Assembly: GCA_900095095.1 (NCBI GenBank)
Contig: FMBT01000348.1
Coordinates: forward strand, 62,001 to 126,000
Direction of reading: 5' to 3'
From: Fragilariopsis cylindrus CCMP1102
Lineage: Eukaryota > Bacillariophyta > Bacillariophyceae > Bacillariales > Bacillariaceae
Length of the DNA: 64,000 bases
Shown here: piece by piece, positions 22,632 to 34,318 of the stretch
How positions within the stretch are numbered: the first letter of the stretch is position 1
Layout: every line of letters begins with the position of its first letter
Made by a program: the position numbers and the translations under genes
The notes under the pieces: generated by a model
The model's input: the letters and a program-made list of their open reading frames with translations, nothing else
What the model was told of the DNA's origin: nothing
The model's database searches: none

Positions 22632-24266
22632 ATGGCATCTCAACAGGAACAATGGGATACTGACGATTCAGACGAATACGAAGAGAACGACGATGATGGT
22701 GGGTCTGAATCTGAATCTGTATCCGAATCAGAAGGCGACGACGACGACGAAATCGAAAATGAAAACGAAAACGGCGACAACGAAAACGGCGAAGACGATG
22801 ACGACGATGATGACAATGAGTCTGATGAAGACGAAGATGACAATGAGTCTGATGAAGACGAAGATGATAGTAATGACGATTCAGACGAATACGAAGAGAG
22901 GGGCGAAACAACTGAGGATTTTGTAGACGAAGAGAATCCATTTGATGACGATTCAGACGAATACGAAGAGAGGAGCGAAACACCTGATGATTTTGCAGAC
23001 GAAGAGAATCCATTTGATGATGACATAAAGCCATATACTAATAACTATCCTTGGTGGGAAGGAAAGGAAAAGGTTATTGCTATATCGGTGGCATGTTGCT
23101 GTTGTGTAATTTTGATTATTATTGGGGTAGTTGTTGGTGTCGTTCTAGCTGGTGGAGGAGGGAATATTGATAATGGCAACGACGACCTTATTGGTGGTGA
23201 TGCTGAACGAAAACCAACATTACGTCCAACATTGGCACCTCAACCACTTCAACCATCTGCAAGACCCCCACCGGCGGAAAAACCTTCTATTTCGTTACAA
23301 ACTCCCGGAGATACAACCTCCTCACCAACATCATTTCCAAGTCTCAATCCGACAGCAAGTCCAACAACTTCTTTTGCACCCACGAAATCAATCCCCGAAA
23401 CATTAGATATTGTTGCCGATCAGGATACATATATTGATCTTGATGGTAAATTCGAAGGTAAAGACTTCCGAGGTGAAGAATATGGTGATCTTGATACATT
23501 TTCTGTCCAGAACGGACCAATCGAAGAAGAAACGATCCCTGATTCTATAGGATTGATTTCATTTCCACTTGACGATGTTCCCTCTACTGTTAGACTCAAC
23601 AATAACAACAATGGTAATGCAAATAATAACAGGAACGCAGTGTTACGACTTACACATCTTGTATCTACAGTAGAAGAAAAAGATTCGGCGACATATACTA
23701 TTATTCGTCTACCAGAAACTAAAATGGCAGTGGAATACCTACATGGATACTTCTTTGTACCACCCGAAGATGATGCTGTTGGTGTTATGGTCGGTCCATC
23801 ATTTGTTGTTAATCCTGATGATACTGTTATTGATATTGATATCACATCATTATTATTTGATTATTATGAAGAACAACCAGACGAAGAGCAACAGCAACAA
23901 CAATTACTACTTATGATAACCAATCGTGGACCTGAACAAGAACAGGGTGGGGATCGATTTTATTCGCGAGAGACGAATACTCCACCTCAACTTTTAATTG
24001 ACTTTATGGGAGGGAATGCTGCAGATATTAATATCGCCTTTGATGATGATGATGATGGCGGCACCGTTGATAATGAAGAACTTGGAAATTTAGGTGTTGT
24101 AAATTTTGAAGAAAGTAATACTACAGATAATAATGGAATTGGAGATGATAATGGAGATGATAATGGAGATGATAATGGAGATGATAATGCTGATGATAAT
24201 GATAATGCTGATGATAATGATAATGCTGATGATAATGATAATGCTGATCCTGATGCTGAATCCTGA
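22632..24266 (+). CDS. Single-pass membrane protein with acidic cytosolic tail and DNRLRE-like extracellular domain
   Basis: Single exon, 544 aa. Residues 1-135 are extremely Asp/Glu-rich and contain an internal tandem duplication (DDSDEYEER...ENPFD appears twice). A transmembrane helix follows (VIAISVACCCCVILIIIGVV), with four adjacent Cys. Outside comes a Pro/Thr/Ser stalk (PTLRPTLAPQPLQPSARPPP). The next domain starts DIVADQDTYIDLDGKF and continues GLISFPLDDVPSTVRL, NAVLRLTHLVS, DDTVIDIDITSLL and TNTPPQLLIDF. That pattern resembles the DNRLRE / CBM96-type jelly-roll domain found in secreted carbohydrate-associated proteins. The C-terminus is a tandem DDNGDDN/DNADDN repeat. A cell-wall or extracellular-polysaccharide role is an inference. 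Confidence 0.75.
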   Translation: MASQQEQWDTDDSDEYEENDDDGGSESESVSESEGDDDDEIENENENGDNENGEDDDDDDDNESDEDEDDNESDEDEDDSNDDSDEYEERGETTEDFVDEENPFDDDSDEYEERSETPDDFADEENPFDDDIKPYTNNYPWWEGKEKVIAISVACCCCVILIIIGVVVGVVLAGGGGNIDNGNDDLIGGDAERKPTLRPTLAPQPLQPSARPPPAEKPSISLQTPGDTTSSPTSFPSLNPTASPTTSFAPTKSIPETLDIVADQDTYIDLDGKFEGKDFRGEEYGDLDTFSVQNGPIEEETIPDSIGLISFPLDDVPSTVRLNNNNNGNANNNRNAVLRLTHLVSTVEEKDSATYTIIRLPETKMAVEYLHGYFFVPPEDDAVGVMVGPSFVVNPDDTVIDIDITSLLFDYYEEQPDEEQQQQQLLLMITNRGPEQEQGGDRFYSRETNTPPQLLIDFMGGNAADINIAFDDDDDGGTVDNEELGNLGVVNFEESNTTDNNGIGDDNGDDNGDDNGDDNADDNDNADDNDNADDNDNADPDAES

Positions 24267-24754
24267 ATCCTACCACGCCATCCCCTTAAGAGAGAGAAAA
24301 GAAGGAAAATATAGTAGATATACTTGATACTAAGTATAATGGTACGGTACTTCGAAACGCAGTAAAGATATATTTGGATAGAGTTAATGCTATTATTTTG
24401 TATTAGTAATTTTTTCTTTAAAGATAAATACCATCAATTAAATAATACCTAGTATGATTAAGAAGTATCCGTAATCACAATTAGTGAAGTAAACAATAAC
24501 GAAAATAGGTCTTTTTTGTTTCAGATGCTCATCTTGCGTTATAAACTAATTATAAGTATTGTGAGGGCAATTGGGTTATTGATGCAGATAGTAAAGCCGC
24601 ACATCTTCTTTAATCACAAAATCAAAAATATGATGTGTGCCAAAACACTTTGGAGTTGACACCACAGTGTATCTGCGCGCCATTGGTCCTAGTATTGCAC
24701 AGTTCCTTTCCAGATACGCATCAAACTACTACTACTACTACTAGTTTCACAGTT
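24267..24754. other. Convergent 3' intergenic region
   Basis: It separates two convergent genes. A short (ACT)n run lies at 24726-24744. Nothing else supportable. Confidence 0.4.
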
Positions 24755-26449
24755 TCATCGAGGCCTTCGTCGGGCTTTTACAATACCTTGCTGAAACGCA
24801 CCAGACAACGGCGGGGGCGATAATAGTTCGTGAGGAGTAATTTCTCCTCGCAGACTTACTCCCATCAATTCTCCAATCTGTTCTGTGGTCAAGTCTTGCC
24901 TTCCAAAGAGGTATGCACATTTTGATGCAATTGCTTCTAAAGTCATATCCCCTCCTGATACCACTCCCGCATCCATCAAAGCCCGTCCTGTTGCATAATG
25001 TCCCAATAATACAGATCCCGTGAAGCATTGGGTTGATGCTATAACTAAGATACCTTTATCCGTAGCATCTGCCAGTAGTTGAATGAGCGATTCTTTTGCA
25101 CTTGGGATATTTCCAGTTCCATAGAGCTGTAACACCAAGGCTCGCAATTGTTTGTTCTCTGCATTAGCTTCAATCATTCGTCGAATCATTACGTCATCAA
25201 ATCCAGGTACTAATCGGATACTAAAAAGTAAAAAGGTACGAGAGAGAGAGATAACAATTAAAAATAGGTGAGAGTAATTAGTTAGCTTGATTCAGAGCTA
25301 CAGTATATTTCGAAAGAAAAGAAGAGAGGAAAAGAGTACTTTTCTCCATACGCTGCACCCTTTATTCTTCGTCGTAATAATACTTACGTCAATAATCGTG
25401 GATCCATTCGCAGATGTACCCTTAGAGCTCCTTTGGCAGGCGATAATGTGATATGATCGTTTTCGTCAATTCCAAGTCCAATGGTTGCTAATGGATCTAT
25501 ATTCGGCGAATCAAATGCTAATAACTTGTGTGTATTGACTTTGGTGGCTCTGTTAGCTCTCAACAAACGATCATGAAAGAAGATACATACTTCATTAATA
25601 CTATTACGAGCGGCAAATATCATAGCCATGATTAGATTCCGTCTTGCGTCATTATGTGGCATGCACAAAGGTACTTGACTACCAGTGAAAATAACCGGTT
25701 TGTTTAAATTCTCCAACATAAAGCTCAAGGCCGAGCTAAAGTAACACATAGTATCTGTACCACAGACTACTACAAAGCCGTCGAAGTAGTTATAGTTCGT
25801 TTCTATATCTTGTGCAACTGTAGCCCAGTCGGGAGGGCCGAGGTTGGATGAATCTTGGAAAGGAGCGTACTCGTGGAGTACGTAGTCTGGCATTTCTGGG
25901 TTTTCTGTTAATTCCTCCATCTTGCTCATATACTTAGATATTGCTCCTGTATTTGGAAAAGCAATAAGATGAAGCAACAATGTAAGCAGTGGAGTGGGAT
26001 CTCAAAGATAGAAACATAAAATAAAGCGACGCTTGATTTTTATTACTACTATTATTATCATTATTATTATTATTTGTTTTACCTTCTACGGGTGTCAAAG
26101 CACCATTATTTTTATAGTCTGGAGCCATTGTCAATGTACCACCCGTGCATAGCACCAACACGCGCTTCCTTGTCCGACCTTCACCTTCGTACAAAGAATG
26201 TTGCGGAATGAAAGTCTTAGCAGATAAAGAATCATGTTTGCAACTGAGCAATCCTGCGGGACTTTGTAGCGGTTCCCCATTAATTTTTTGCAAGTCGTCG
26301 TAGGATGATTTTTTAGTTGTTGCATTGTTCTGTACCAGTCCTGACGAAGATGTCGTCGACGACGACAGACTCCGAGGAATACTTAGAGGAGAGATATGAT
26401 ATCTAGCTTGTAGAAATCGAGTTGCATTGGTCGTAATTTTGCTCAGCAT
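24755..26449 (-). CDS. Type I L-asparaginase, probably organellar, 3 exons
   Basis: Exons 26449-26083, 25946-25388 and 25220-24755 join in phase (GT donors, AG acceptors) to 463 aa. L-asparaginase hydrolyses asparagine to aspartate and ammonia. Catalytic motifs visible: VLVLCTGGTLTM (nucleophile Thr loop) and FVVVCGTDTMCY (second Thr and Asp-Lys region), plus NKPVIFTGSQVPL, DARRNLIMAM and IRLVPGFDD. The last part has LVLQLYGTGNIP and VIASTQCFTGSV. The bacterial type I enzyme is about 340 aa; the extra N-terminus (MLSKITTNATRFLQARYHIS, Arg/Ser-rich, few acids) looks like a mitochondrial presequence. Intron 1 contains an (AAT)n run. Assignment is firm, location inferred. Confidence 0.92.
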
Positions 26450-26937
26450 CTGGTGTTTTTCTTTTCTTTGCTTGCCTTACAATTGTATGTGTTGTTGTTC
26501 TAATGGCTTCTGCGATGTGAAATGATGGAGTTTATTGTCGATTTATTGTGTTTTATAATCTTTGTTCAATTTCAATTTTGAACTTTTGAGGCGAGGTCGT
26601 CGCGCGTTAATCGTGTTTGAGTGTCGGCGGCGGGAAGCAACATTCTTGTAGAAAATTGGAATCTGAGTAGGTGCAATAATTTACTAGGAAGGAAGCATAG
26701 GCTGTGAAAGATAGGAAGAATATATTGGAATTAAGTATGTACAACATAACACATGCAGTCCAAACAAAATTAACTTCATCAATTATAATCTATTAAAAAG
26801 TATGATAGAAAGCTTTTGTAACTTAAAACTTTAATTATGTATTTAACTTTTTCCCCTCCTATTTCATATTATATTATTATGGATACGAATAAAAGTTTTC
26901 ATATCATCCGTTCACATTTATTGTTTTCGTTGGTCGA
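26450..26937. promoter_or_regulatory. Upstream of asparaginase, downstream of Cdc5
   Basis: Intergenic DNA with no ORF of note. The half near 26450 should carry the asparaginase promoter. Confidence 0.3.
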
Positions 26938-29448
26938 TTATTCTGGCGTTTTCAATGAATTCAAGTCGACTTTTAATCGCTCTTCGTCGTCTTTGAGACT
27001 GGATATACTTGATCGTAATCGATCAATTCTAGCTACGGCACCTAGCTCTTCTTGTTCTCTGAGCTTTTGGTAAATCGCCTTTTCGATAACAGTATTCTGG
27101 AGGTCATGATAAATTTGTGAAATTTTTGCCGACGTGTGTTGGGCACGTTTAGCGAACCCACCTGTCAATAGAGTTAGCTTGGACTCAGTCTTTTCGTTCT
27201 TCTTATGTAAGGTAGACGTAGCTTCTTGAAGAGTATCGAATTCTTGTGTCAAACTTTCGGTCAACAACTTACTGTCATTTTTTGGGTCTATCCAAGTATT
27301 CAAGACAAAAATTTCTTTCACTGAATTACTCCTATCTAAAAGGATTGATTGTGCCCTCTCATCTTGTATAGACCTATCGTACTCAACTCGAATGAGTTCC
27401 TTAGCGTCATCCAATGCCTTTTCTGAAATGGATTCTAACGGAGTTTCTTCTGGAACGAAAGAAAAAGAAGAGTCATTATCAGCTTGCATGTCTAGTTTCC
27501 TCTTTTTCTTCTTCTTCTTTTTGCCCTTTTTATTGCCACTAACGCTATCGAGAACAAATGTCGGTGCTTCTACGGGAAATGCGAAGGCATCATGTTTTAA
27601 TAAAGTCAAGCGTTCCTTGTTAATTAACCCCTCGGCGACAGTTTCGTTCGTCTCTTCTAGATCAGTATCATCGACATCATGAATCAGAGCACCCGCGGGA
27701 CGTGGAAGATCACGTCGCTTTACCACACTGGATCGCGCCTCGTATAGCTTATCTGCTTCTACTTGCAATATACGCATTTCTTCGGCCTCAACGTCTGCCA
27801 TGTCATCTTCCAGTACCGTTTCAACCTTTCCATCGTCTTCATCAACATCCATGCCAGTGGGTGCCTCTAATTCATACTCAAATTGTGGAGCAGGGAGTGC
27901 TGCTAGGGCTTCTTCCAATTCTAACCGTGCTCGTTTGGCAGCCCGCCGCTCGGCCCGCGCCAGTTCTCGAATGGATATCCCCACAGTATTTCCCGCCATA
28001 GTTGTAGATGTGGCAAATGTTGAGGCTCCTACTGAAGCAGCATCGTCCGCGAAACTGTCTCTCATTTCGGATTGTGGACGTTGATTGAGACCAAAATGGT
28101 CACGAGCGATCGCACCATCACTCAACGGTCCACCAGGTGTAGTGGGTCGTGCAATCGGCTTTACATCTCTATCCAATCCGCCGTCTCCTTCTCCCGGTCG
28201 TTCTTCTAATAATGGGTTCTCACCGCCTAATAATGGTGTCTGTCCTCGTTCCAACATACGCAAATTATTGGCTTCACGCAAAATACTCTGCTGTTTGGAT
28301 TCGCGATTGCCACCAAGAGGATCGTCTGGTGCCGTTAAAGGTGTCCGCATTGGAGTGGGGAGTGGCCGATCAGAGTAATCGGCCAACAATGTGGATGTTG
28401 CGTCATTCTTGGCAGATGTCACGGTGGCTGGTTTCGTTGCAGCTTCCTCCATTTTAGCTAAAGTTTGCAGCTCTTGATCGGTCACCGAAGGTGGTGGCAG
28501 TGAAAGGGGGCCTCGTTTTCGGAGGTTTAAAGGGTCGTTGCTTTTGCTAACCTGTGCTACCACATAATTCATGTTGGATTTTTCAAGCGCCCGCAACCGA
28601 GCCTCTTCCCGTTTCTTTGATTTCTTTTGTTCTTCATCTCTGGATCGAAACTGCTGTTCGTTTAGCTGATGGAAGTCCACTCGTTTCATTTGTTTCGCCC
28701 GCAACACTTCTGATCGCGCCACTTCTCCCGAAACGTCATGAAAACCTGCAGGAGCAGGTTTGTGGAAAGGAATTTCCACTCCAAGATCAATATCACCACC
28801 CTTCAACCTTTTCCTTGCCTTGCGTTTAGCTTGACCAGAAATTAGTCCAGCTTGTTTGAGTTCCCGTCGTTTTTGGAGGTCGGCCATTCGCTTGGCTCCA
28901 GCCAGCATTCTTTCTCTCGATTTACGTTTTGCCTTTTTACCCTGCGTGTTGGCCAATCGTGCTCTTGCCTCCTGAAGCATCTCAATCTCATCCTCATCCA
29001 TATCTATTGGGTCCGGTCGTGCAGGCTTCGATTCAGGATGTGAATCAATTTGTCCCACCCGAAGGGGCTGATGACGGACATCGGAAGTTCCTTCGGTGGT
29101 TCCATCCTCACCGCTACTTTTCGCCGCCGCCTCGTCTAACAATTTTTCGTAATGCTCTTGACATTGCGTCGCAGTGCGTCCAACAAGTGGCCCGACAGTC
29201 TTCCATTGAGCTGGCATCAATTTAGCGAGGTGCAGTAACTTCTCTTCCTCCTCACGACTCCATTCAACCTTCCGAACAGACGGATCGAGCCATTCATGCC
29301 ATCGGGCCTTGCATTGTTTAGCAGTTTTCCGATTTAAAAGGGAAGCAACTCGCGCCCATTGCTGTTTACCATATTTCTGAATGGCTGCCTTTAGAATCTC
29401 ATCTTCGGAGTTCTTCCAAACGCCCCCCTTAATAAAAGCGCGGACCAT
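26938..29448 (-). CDS. CDC5L: Spliceosomal Myb protein Cdc5 (CDC5L/Cef1)
   Basis: Single exon, 836 aa, the expected length. Two Myb repeats fill residues 1-105: GGVWKNSEDEILKAAIQKYG, WARVASLLNRKTAKQCKARW, then VEWSREEEEKLLHLAKLMPA, WKTVGPLVGRTATQCQEHYE. The basic region ARARLANTQGKKAKRKSRER and IDLGVEIPFHKPAPAGFHDV are hallmarks of the family, as are the TPLLGGENP and TPMRTPL motifs in the middle. Cdc5 is a core subunit of the Prp19 (NTC) complex and is needed for spliceosome activation. A Lys run (KKGKKKKKKKRK) and coiled coils fill the C-terminus. Assignment is very secure. Confidence 0.96.
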   Translation of the reverse strand: MVRAFIKGGVWKNSEDEILKAAIQKYGKQQWARVASLLNRKTAKQCKARWHEWLDPSVRKVEWSREEEEKLLHLAKLMPAQWKTVGPLVGRTATQCQEHYEKLLDEAAAKSSGEDGTTEGTSDVRHQPLRVGQIDSHPESKPARPDPIDMDEDEIEMLQEARARLANTQGKKAKRKSRERMLAGAKRMADLQKRRELKQAGLISGQAKRKARKRLKGGDIDLGVEIPFHKPAPAGFHDVSGEVARSEVLRAKQMKRVDFHQLNEQQFRSRDEEQKKSKKREEARLRALEKSNMNYVVAQVSKSNDPLNLRKRGPLSLPPPSVTDQELQTLAKMEEAATKPATVTSAKNDATSTLLADYSDRPLPTPMRTPLTAPDDPLGGNRESKQQSILREANNLRMLERGQTPLLGGENPLLEERPGEGDGGLDRDVKPIARPTTPGGPLSDGAIARDHFGLNQRPQSEMRDSFADDAASVGASTFATSTTMAGNTVGISIRELARAERRAAKRARLELEEALAALPAPQFEYELEAPTGMDVDEDDGKVETVLEDDMADVEAEEMRILQVEADKLYEARSSVVKRRDLPRPAGALIHDVDDTDLEETNETVAEGLINKERLTLLKHDAFAFPVEAPTFVLDSVSGNKKGKKKKKKKRKLDMQADNDSSFSFVPEETPLESISEKALDDAKELIRVEYDRSIQDERAQSILLDRSNSVKEIFVLNTWIDPKNDSKLLTESLTQEFDTLQEATSTLHKKNEKTESKLTLLTGGFAKRAQHTSAKISQIYHDLQNTVIEKAIYQKLREQEELGAVARIDRLRSSISSLKDDEERLKVDLNSLKTPE

Positions 29449-30221
29449 GATTAATATTCTAAATATGCCTGTTGTACTTCGTAATATATTATTGTGGTTA
29501 TGTATGAAAAAGATATTATGTGATCATGATGTTCCTCGAATGTTGTTACTTACTTTTAAGTGTTTTATAATTTATGTTTTGTTATTTCACGTGTTATTCC
29601 TATTTTTGTGTGAAAATTTGCCAGACTGTCCTTGGTGCGTGGATTAACTTAAATTTTTTTTAAATCCGTTAGTATTTTGTTTAAAGATTGATTTCCATAT
29701 ATACTGCAGGAGTGTACGACTATTGATTAGAATTAGTTCAAGTATGAAATATGAAACTGTTTTCGAAGAAGAGCTAGCAGATCAAGATAGTGGTAGAAGG
29801 TAGAAGAAGTGTTGTTAAAGATTACGATCATTGAAGAATACACAAAAGAATACATCCGTATTTGAGGAATTTTATCTACTAGCCTACTAGATGAAGTTGA
29901 GATTTAAAAAATTACTACAAGAGTATATCAGTTATAATGAGTCAAATGTAACACTATTTTCGTATCAAATAGAAAAAGAGTGGAGTGGAACAAGATATCA
30001 TCTTGGGGCCTATTCGACACCTCACCTAATCTCGATTTTTTTTCTCCCCGAGCTGTATTATTGTGTAGACATTTAGACCTCTATATCTCAATGTCAGTCT
30101 CAACTCATCTTGTTTTAATGATGATCTGCAAAAAGAGTCTAGTCGCTTCTTATAATATGGATACATCGGAAAAGCTTCGTCGTAAATACGTATATCTTAT
30201 CCACACAAATGAGATTTTTCA
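29449..30221. other. Intergenic region
   Basis: AT-rich, with scattered short ORFs that have no recognisable content. The end near 29449 should include the Cdc5 promoter. Confidence 0.35.
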
Positions 30222-31262
30222 TCAATAAATGACATGCTCTAAACATAGTCCGCATGCAGGAGCAGAATTGATTTGCTTTGACAATTGATTGGGATCCTTC
30301 CAGATCCAATCCGGGGAAGACTCCTGATCTTTGATGGTTCCTCGACAACAATCAACTAGGAATCCTATCATATTTCGTACTTGCGATCTACCAAAACCTT
30401 TAGCTTCTACCAAAAATCGAACCTCCCAAACGGGAGCTGCGCTATCCTCCAACTTTTTTTGTTCGAAAACAAATCGGTTAACGGTCATTCTATTATCTCG
30501 TGTCTCTCTTGCCTTCTTATGAACGAAAGCAGAAAAATCATGAGTTCCCGTTAGCAATTCGCAGCAGCGTTTAATTTTGGAACTGTCCAAAGCCCATGGA
30601 CATATCCATAGAAAATTCGAATCCAATGCATTTCTTAATAGATGGGGTCCACCTTTCGCGCAGATTGGAAGAATATTATCTTCTTCGTTACTTTTTCCAA
30701 TACCTGATGAAGAAGAGATAACAACCTTTTCGCGATATCGTAATAAGTACGAGTATTGTTTCCTAATAGCATCCAAGCGTGGATCAAAACTTTCATGGCA
30801 AGCGAACAAGGTCAATACTTATATATTGGGCAATCGGCTATTAATTGCTCGTCGTATCTGCCAATTTTTTTCTTCTTCTTCAACTCCATCCCTTCCACAA
30901 TTGCTGTTGGTTGTTATGTGCGGTAAGAATACAGCAAGAACCTGCCCACGAGCATGAACTCCACTATCTGTGCGCCCTGCAAAACGAACTTTATGAGTTT
31001 GACGATCTAAATCAGTGTAGAATTCAATCGCATCCTCTAGTACTTCTTGAACTGTGGGAGGAACTACTTTTCTGAAGTTAATCTTGTTCGAGCGTGGTCG
31101 TTTCCCCAGAACCCTTATCGGATCGTGATTATCGGTAACATTAGATGTTTCAATAGCAGTTGAAGAGGATGACGACGATGAAAATGATGATTGCCGTTGA
31201 AATCCTTTATAGTTAGTTCCATCGTAGGATACAATTAGTTTGTATCGTTTCAATTCTTTCAT
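30222..31262 (-). CDS. TruA/PUSL1-type tRNA pseudouridine synthase with in-frame TAA
   Basis: From the ATG at 31262: ELKRYKLIVSYDGTNYKGFQ, PPTVQEVLEDA, then the catalytic loop FAGRTDSGVHARGQVLAV, whose Asp is the nucleophile of TruA enzymes. After INSRLPNI a TAA occurs (30821-30819, codon 148). The same frame continues with FACHESFDPRLDAIRKQYSY, TGTHDFSAFVHKK, and FGRSQVRNMIGFLVDCCRG to the stop at 30222. All later TruA motifs are intact and in frame, about 346 codons in all. The catalytic loop is closer to bacterial TruA/PUSL1 than to PUS1/PUS3. The enzyme isomerises uridines in the tRNA anticodon arm, possibly in an organelle. An in-frame extension upstream of 31262 (KVADIIAVGSNNTR) lacks an ATG and could be part of an upstream exon. 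Confidence 0.8.
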
Positions 31263-31950
31263 GATTGATTCGGAACTCAATCGAGTATTATTAGATCCTA
31301 CAGCAATAATATCAGCAACTTTTATCTGATAGCATACATAAAAATGAAAGGACCTACGACGAGCTACAGTAGCTATTTCCTACACAAACAAAATCAATCG
31401 AATGAAGAATCAATCATCGAAGATCGAATAAATTAAATAATGTTTTAATAAAATGATGCGAGGATAAAGCCTGTCCGCTGTCCGCTCGCTAGAGACGACA
31501 TTTCTATTGTAGTTTTCTTTATAACACCGGAATTAATGGGATTGTAATATGACGAGAAAATTTAACATTGCCTACAGGTAGTGCAGCTATCATTGGGCAC
31601 GAAGGATATCAACGATTTATGCAACAGGTGCACTGTCTTTTGTAAATATGCAAGTGTAAACAGTCAGACAGGTAAAATGCTTATCGTGCTGAACTCGTTA
31701 ACTGCAAGAAGTGAAGATAATACTAGTTGCCTATAACATCATACTTCATCGCAAGTTTGATCAAACGCAGAGCGAAAGCAAAAATTCAGCGTACATTGTA
31801 CATATAAAGTCAGTTATAATACTGTATAGAGATTATTGTGCAACACGTAAATGCCAGCCCATAACTATTGGCGAGACTCAACTATCTTTCGTGGTAATCC
31901 TTTTTATTCTATTAGTAATTTATCACAACAAAACGAAACTATTTTTTCAG
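31263..31950. other. Intergenic region
   Basis: No supportable gene. Possible 5' exon sequence of the pseudouridine synthase lies at 31263-31390. Confidence 0.3.
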
Positions 31951-34318
31951 TCAAAAACAAGTGGAGCAGCAGTCGCAAGTCAATTTTTCACAGTCAGCTG
32001 TTAGCACTTTCAAGTTGTCTTCACGTAGCAGACAGATAGTATCTGGCATTGATCCAGAAAGCTCATTGCCCTGCAGAACTAGATCCGACAGTGTGCTCAT
32101 GCTTCCAAAACTAGCTGGGACTGTGCCTTTCAATTTATTGTCGTTAACAATGAGTTTCTCAAGTGCTCCAAGGTTTAAAAGCCCAAGAGAGAGCCTCCCT
32201 TCGAATTGAGCTTGGCTTATATCCAATTCCGCTAAACTGGTAAGAGCATAAAGTTCGTCGGGGAGTATCCCTCCCAGATTTGAGTCGCCAATACGAAGCT
32301 CTTTTAATGACAAAAGCTCGCCAATCAAGGATGCCACGGTTCCGGACAGTTTGTTTCCATTCAAATGCAGGAACTTTAAATTAGCTAAGCTACTATAGAT
32401 TTCCTCTGGAATCGATCCAAGGAGCATATTGTTTGCGAAGGAAAGCGCCTCAAGCGCTGCATATCCACCAATTGTATCCGGAATGTTCCCAGTCAATGAA
32501 TTTCCACTAAGATCCAACTGTTGAAGATATGTAGTGTTTCCAACATTGGTTGGGATTGGTCCTGAAAGCAAATTGCTCCCAAGATGGACGAATTCAAGCG
32601 GACTGCTTTCGAGATAATTATCTGGAATCGTTCCAGTCAGTTCATTGTAGGGGAGTAGAAGGGATCGTAGTTGTGTAGCATTGTTTCCGAACGCTTGTGG
32701 TAGTGTACCTGTTATCGTATTATTAATAATGACAAGGTCGGTCATGTCTGACAAGAGATACATCTCCAATGGAAGAGTACCAACCAGTCCGTTACCATCC
32801 GCATTTGCTGTGTGATAGAACAGAACAGAATAGAACAGAGTAGAACAGAAAAGATGACGACAATGGACACAGGAAAACAAATTAGTAATTCCGTCATAGA
32901 TTTCGTGAGAAGGAAAAATATTTTGACAAAATACAACATTCGAAAGATATTCATACACGCGATATTATTATTTCATAGAAATTATCTTGATTATTTTGCT
33001 ACATACCGAAACTAAAAGATGACACACGTCCATCATCATTGCAAGATACGGCAAACCAATCACAAACATCATTGACTAGCCACTCGCCACTTTTGCAGTT
33101 TGTATCACCAAGGTAACACGAGTCCCAATTTTCGCCTTCAGTGGAAAAGTAGAACGTGACGCTCGCATATCTATCGTCTAGTTGCTCCGTCGTGGTAAGT
33201 TCTGATGTGTATGGATCTTCCAAAATATATTGCGCCGCACGATATTGCGGTGAGTTCTTGTCCTGAAAGACTTCCTCGCCAGAAGTAGGAATGAGAAATG
33301 TCTTCATGAACCGTGACCATTGAATTGTGGTTGGTTCCTGTGTAGTAGAAGAAGTAGGAGCATCTGTGGGACTGGTTATCGGTTGGGGAGATCCATCTCC
33401 CGTCGGTTGTAGTGGTGGAGGAGAAATAGGTACTGGAGCAGGAGTAGGATCACTTCTTGTGATTATACTGCCGTAGTCAAGGAAGAATGGAAGAACGATG
33501 GCAACAATAGCAATACATGTTATGATAACACACGCGGATACAATACAATACAATTTACAGTTGCGTTTTTTGCTCGTCTCGGAAAAACCGTCATTCGCAG
33601 CTTTGTCATTCCTCTCTCCTTGAGAGGATATCACTCGAGGAGCTCCGTTTCCTAGCGATCTCTTGGATAATTCCCTGTTAGATGGGGGTGCCCCAGTTTG
33701 GTATACCTCATTATTTCCTGCGTCGGGAAATCCTCTGGATCCTTCGCTATAGAGCATGCTATCTGCTCTTTCTGCTTCGTCTAATGCCTGAAAGACATCT
33801 TGATTTTCATCATTCGTATGAGATTCCACATCGACTTCTTCAAATGATGCTTCCTCTTCTCCATCATCGTCCTCTTCAGCGAAACTATCTTCATCGGCTA
33901 CTTCGATCTCTACAATTTCCTCCTCATATTCCTGTTCTGATTCTTCGTTTATGATGTTTTCACCATCATTATCGATATCTATATTAGATTTCTCTACTTT
34001 TGGTACCCATGATCCATCTGATAGTTAGAGTGTCAAAATGGATTACGTGTTTGTTGAGTGCATCGAATTGGTTGTGTTAGTTACTATAGACCGATTAGGG
34101 AAATAAGGAAATGTTGGAAGTAATTTTCCCCGCGAAAGTCGCTTTTAGTTATCGTTATCCTTACCTGGTTTTTCATTTTCTTTTCCGGATTCTGCGTTCG
34201 GTGAAGGTGGATCTGGTTGTGGTTGTGGCGTAGCAGCTAACATAGAGTTCCTTTGTTCCTCCTCCTTGAGGGCTTTATACTGCGATAACCGTTCTTTCAA
34301 AGTACCCGAGAGCGACAT
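31951..34318 (-). CDS. LRR receptor-like single-pass membrane protein 1, 3 exons
   Basis: Exons 34318-34165, 34017-33007 and 32807-31951 join in phase (673 aa from ATG 34318). The frame is open further upstream to about 34498 without an ATG, so an earlier start is possible. Exon 2 begins with a highly acidic cytosolic part (YEEEIVEIEVADEDSFAEED). The transmembrane helix follows (LYCIVSACVIITCIAIVAIV), then a Pro/Thr stalk and a Cys-containing capping region (YFSTEGENWDSC, CDWFAVSCNDDGRV). Exon 3 encodes about ten plant-type leucine-rich repeats (GNSLTGNIPDTIGGYAALEA and similar). It ends in a Cys cap, CEKLTCDCCSTCF. There is no kinase domain. Extracellular ligand or wall binding is inferred from the family. 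The paralogue at 43650-45693 shares this layout. Confidence 0.85.
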
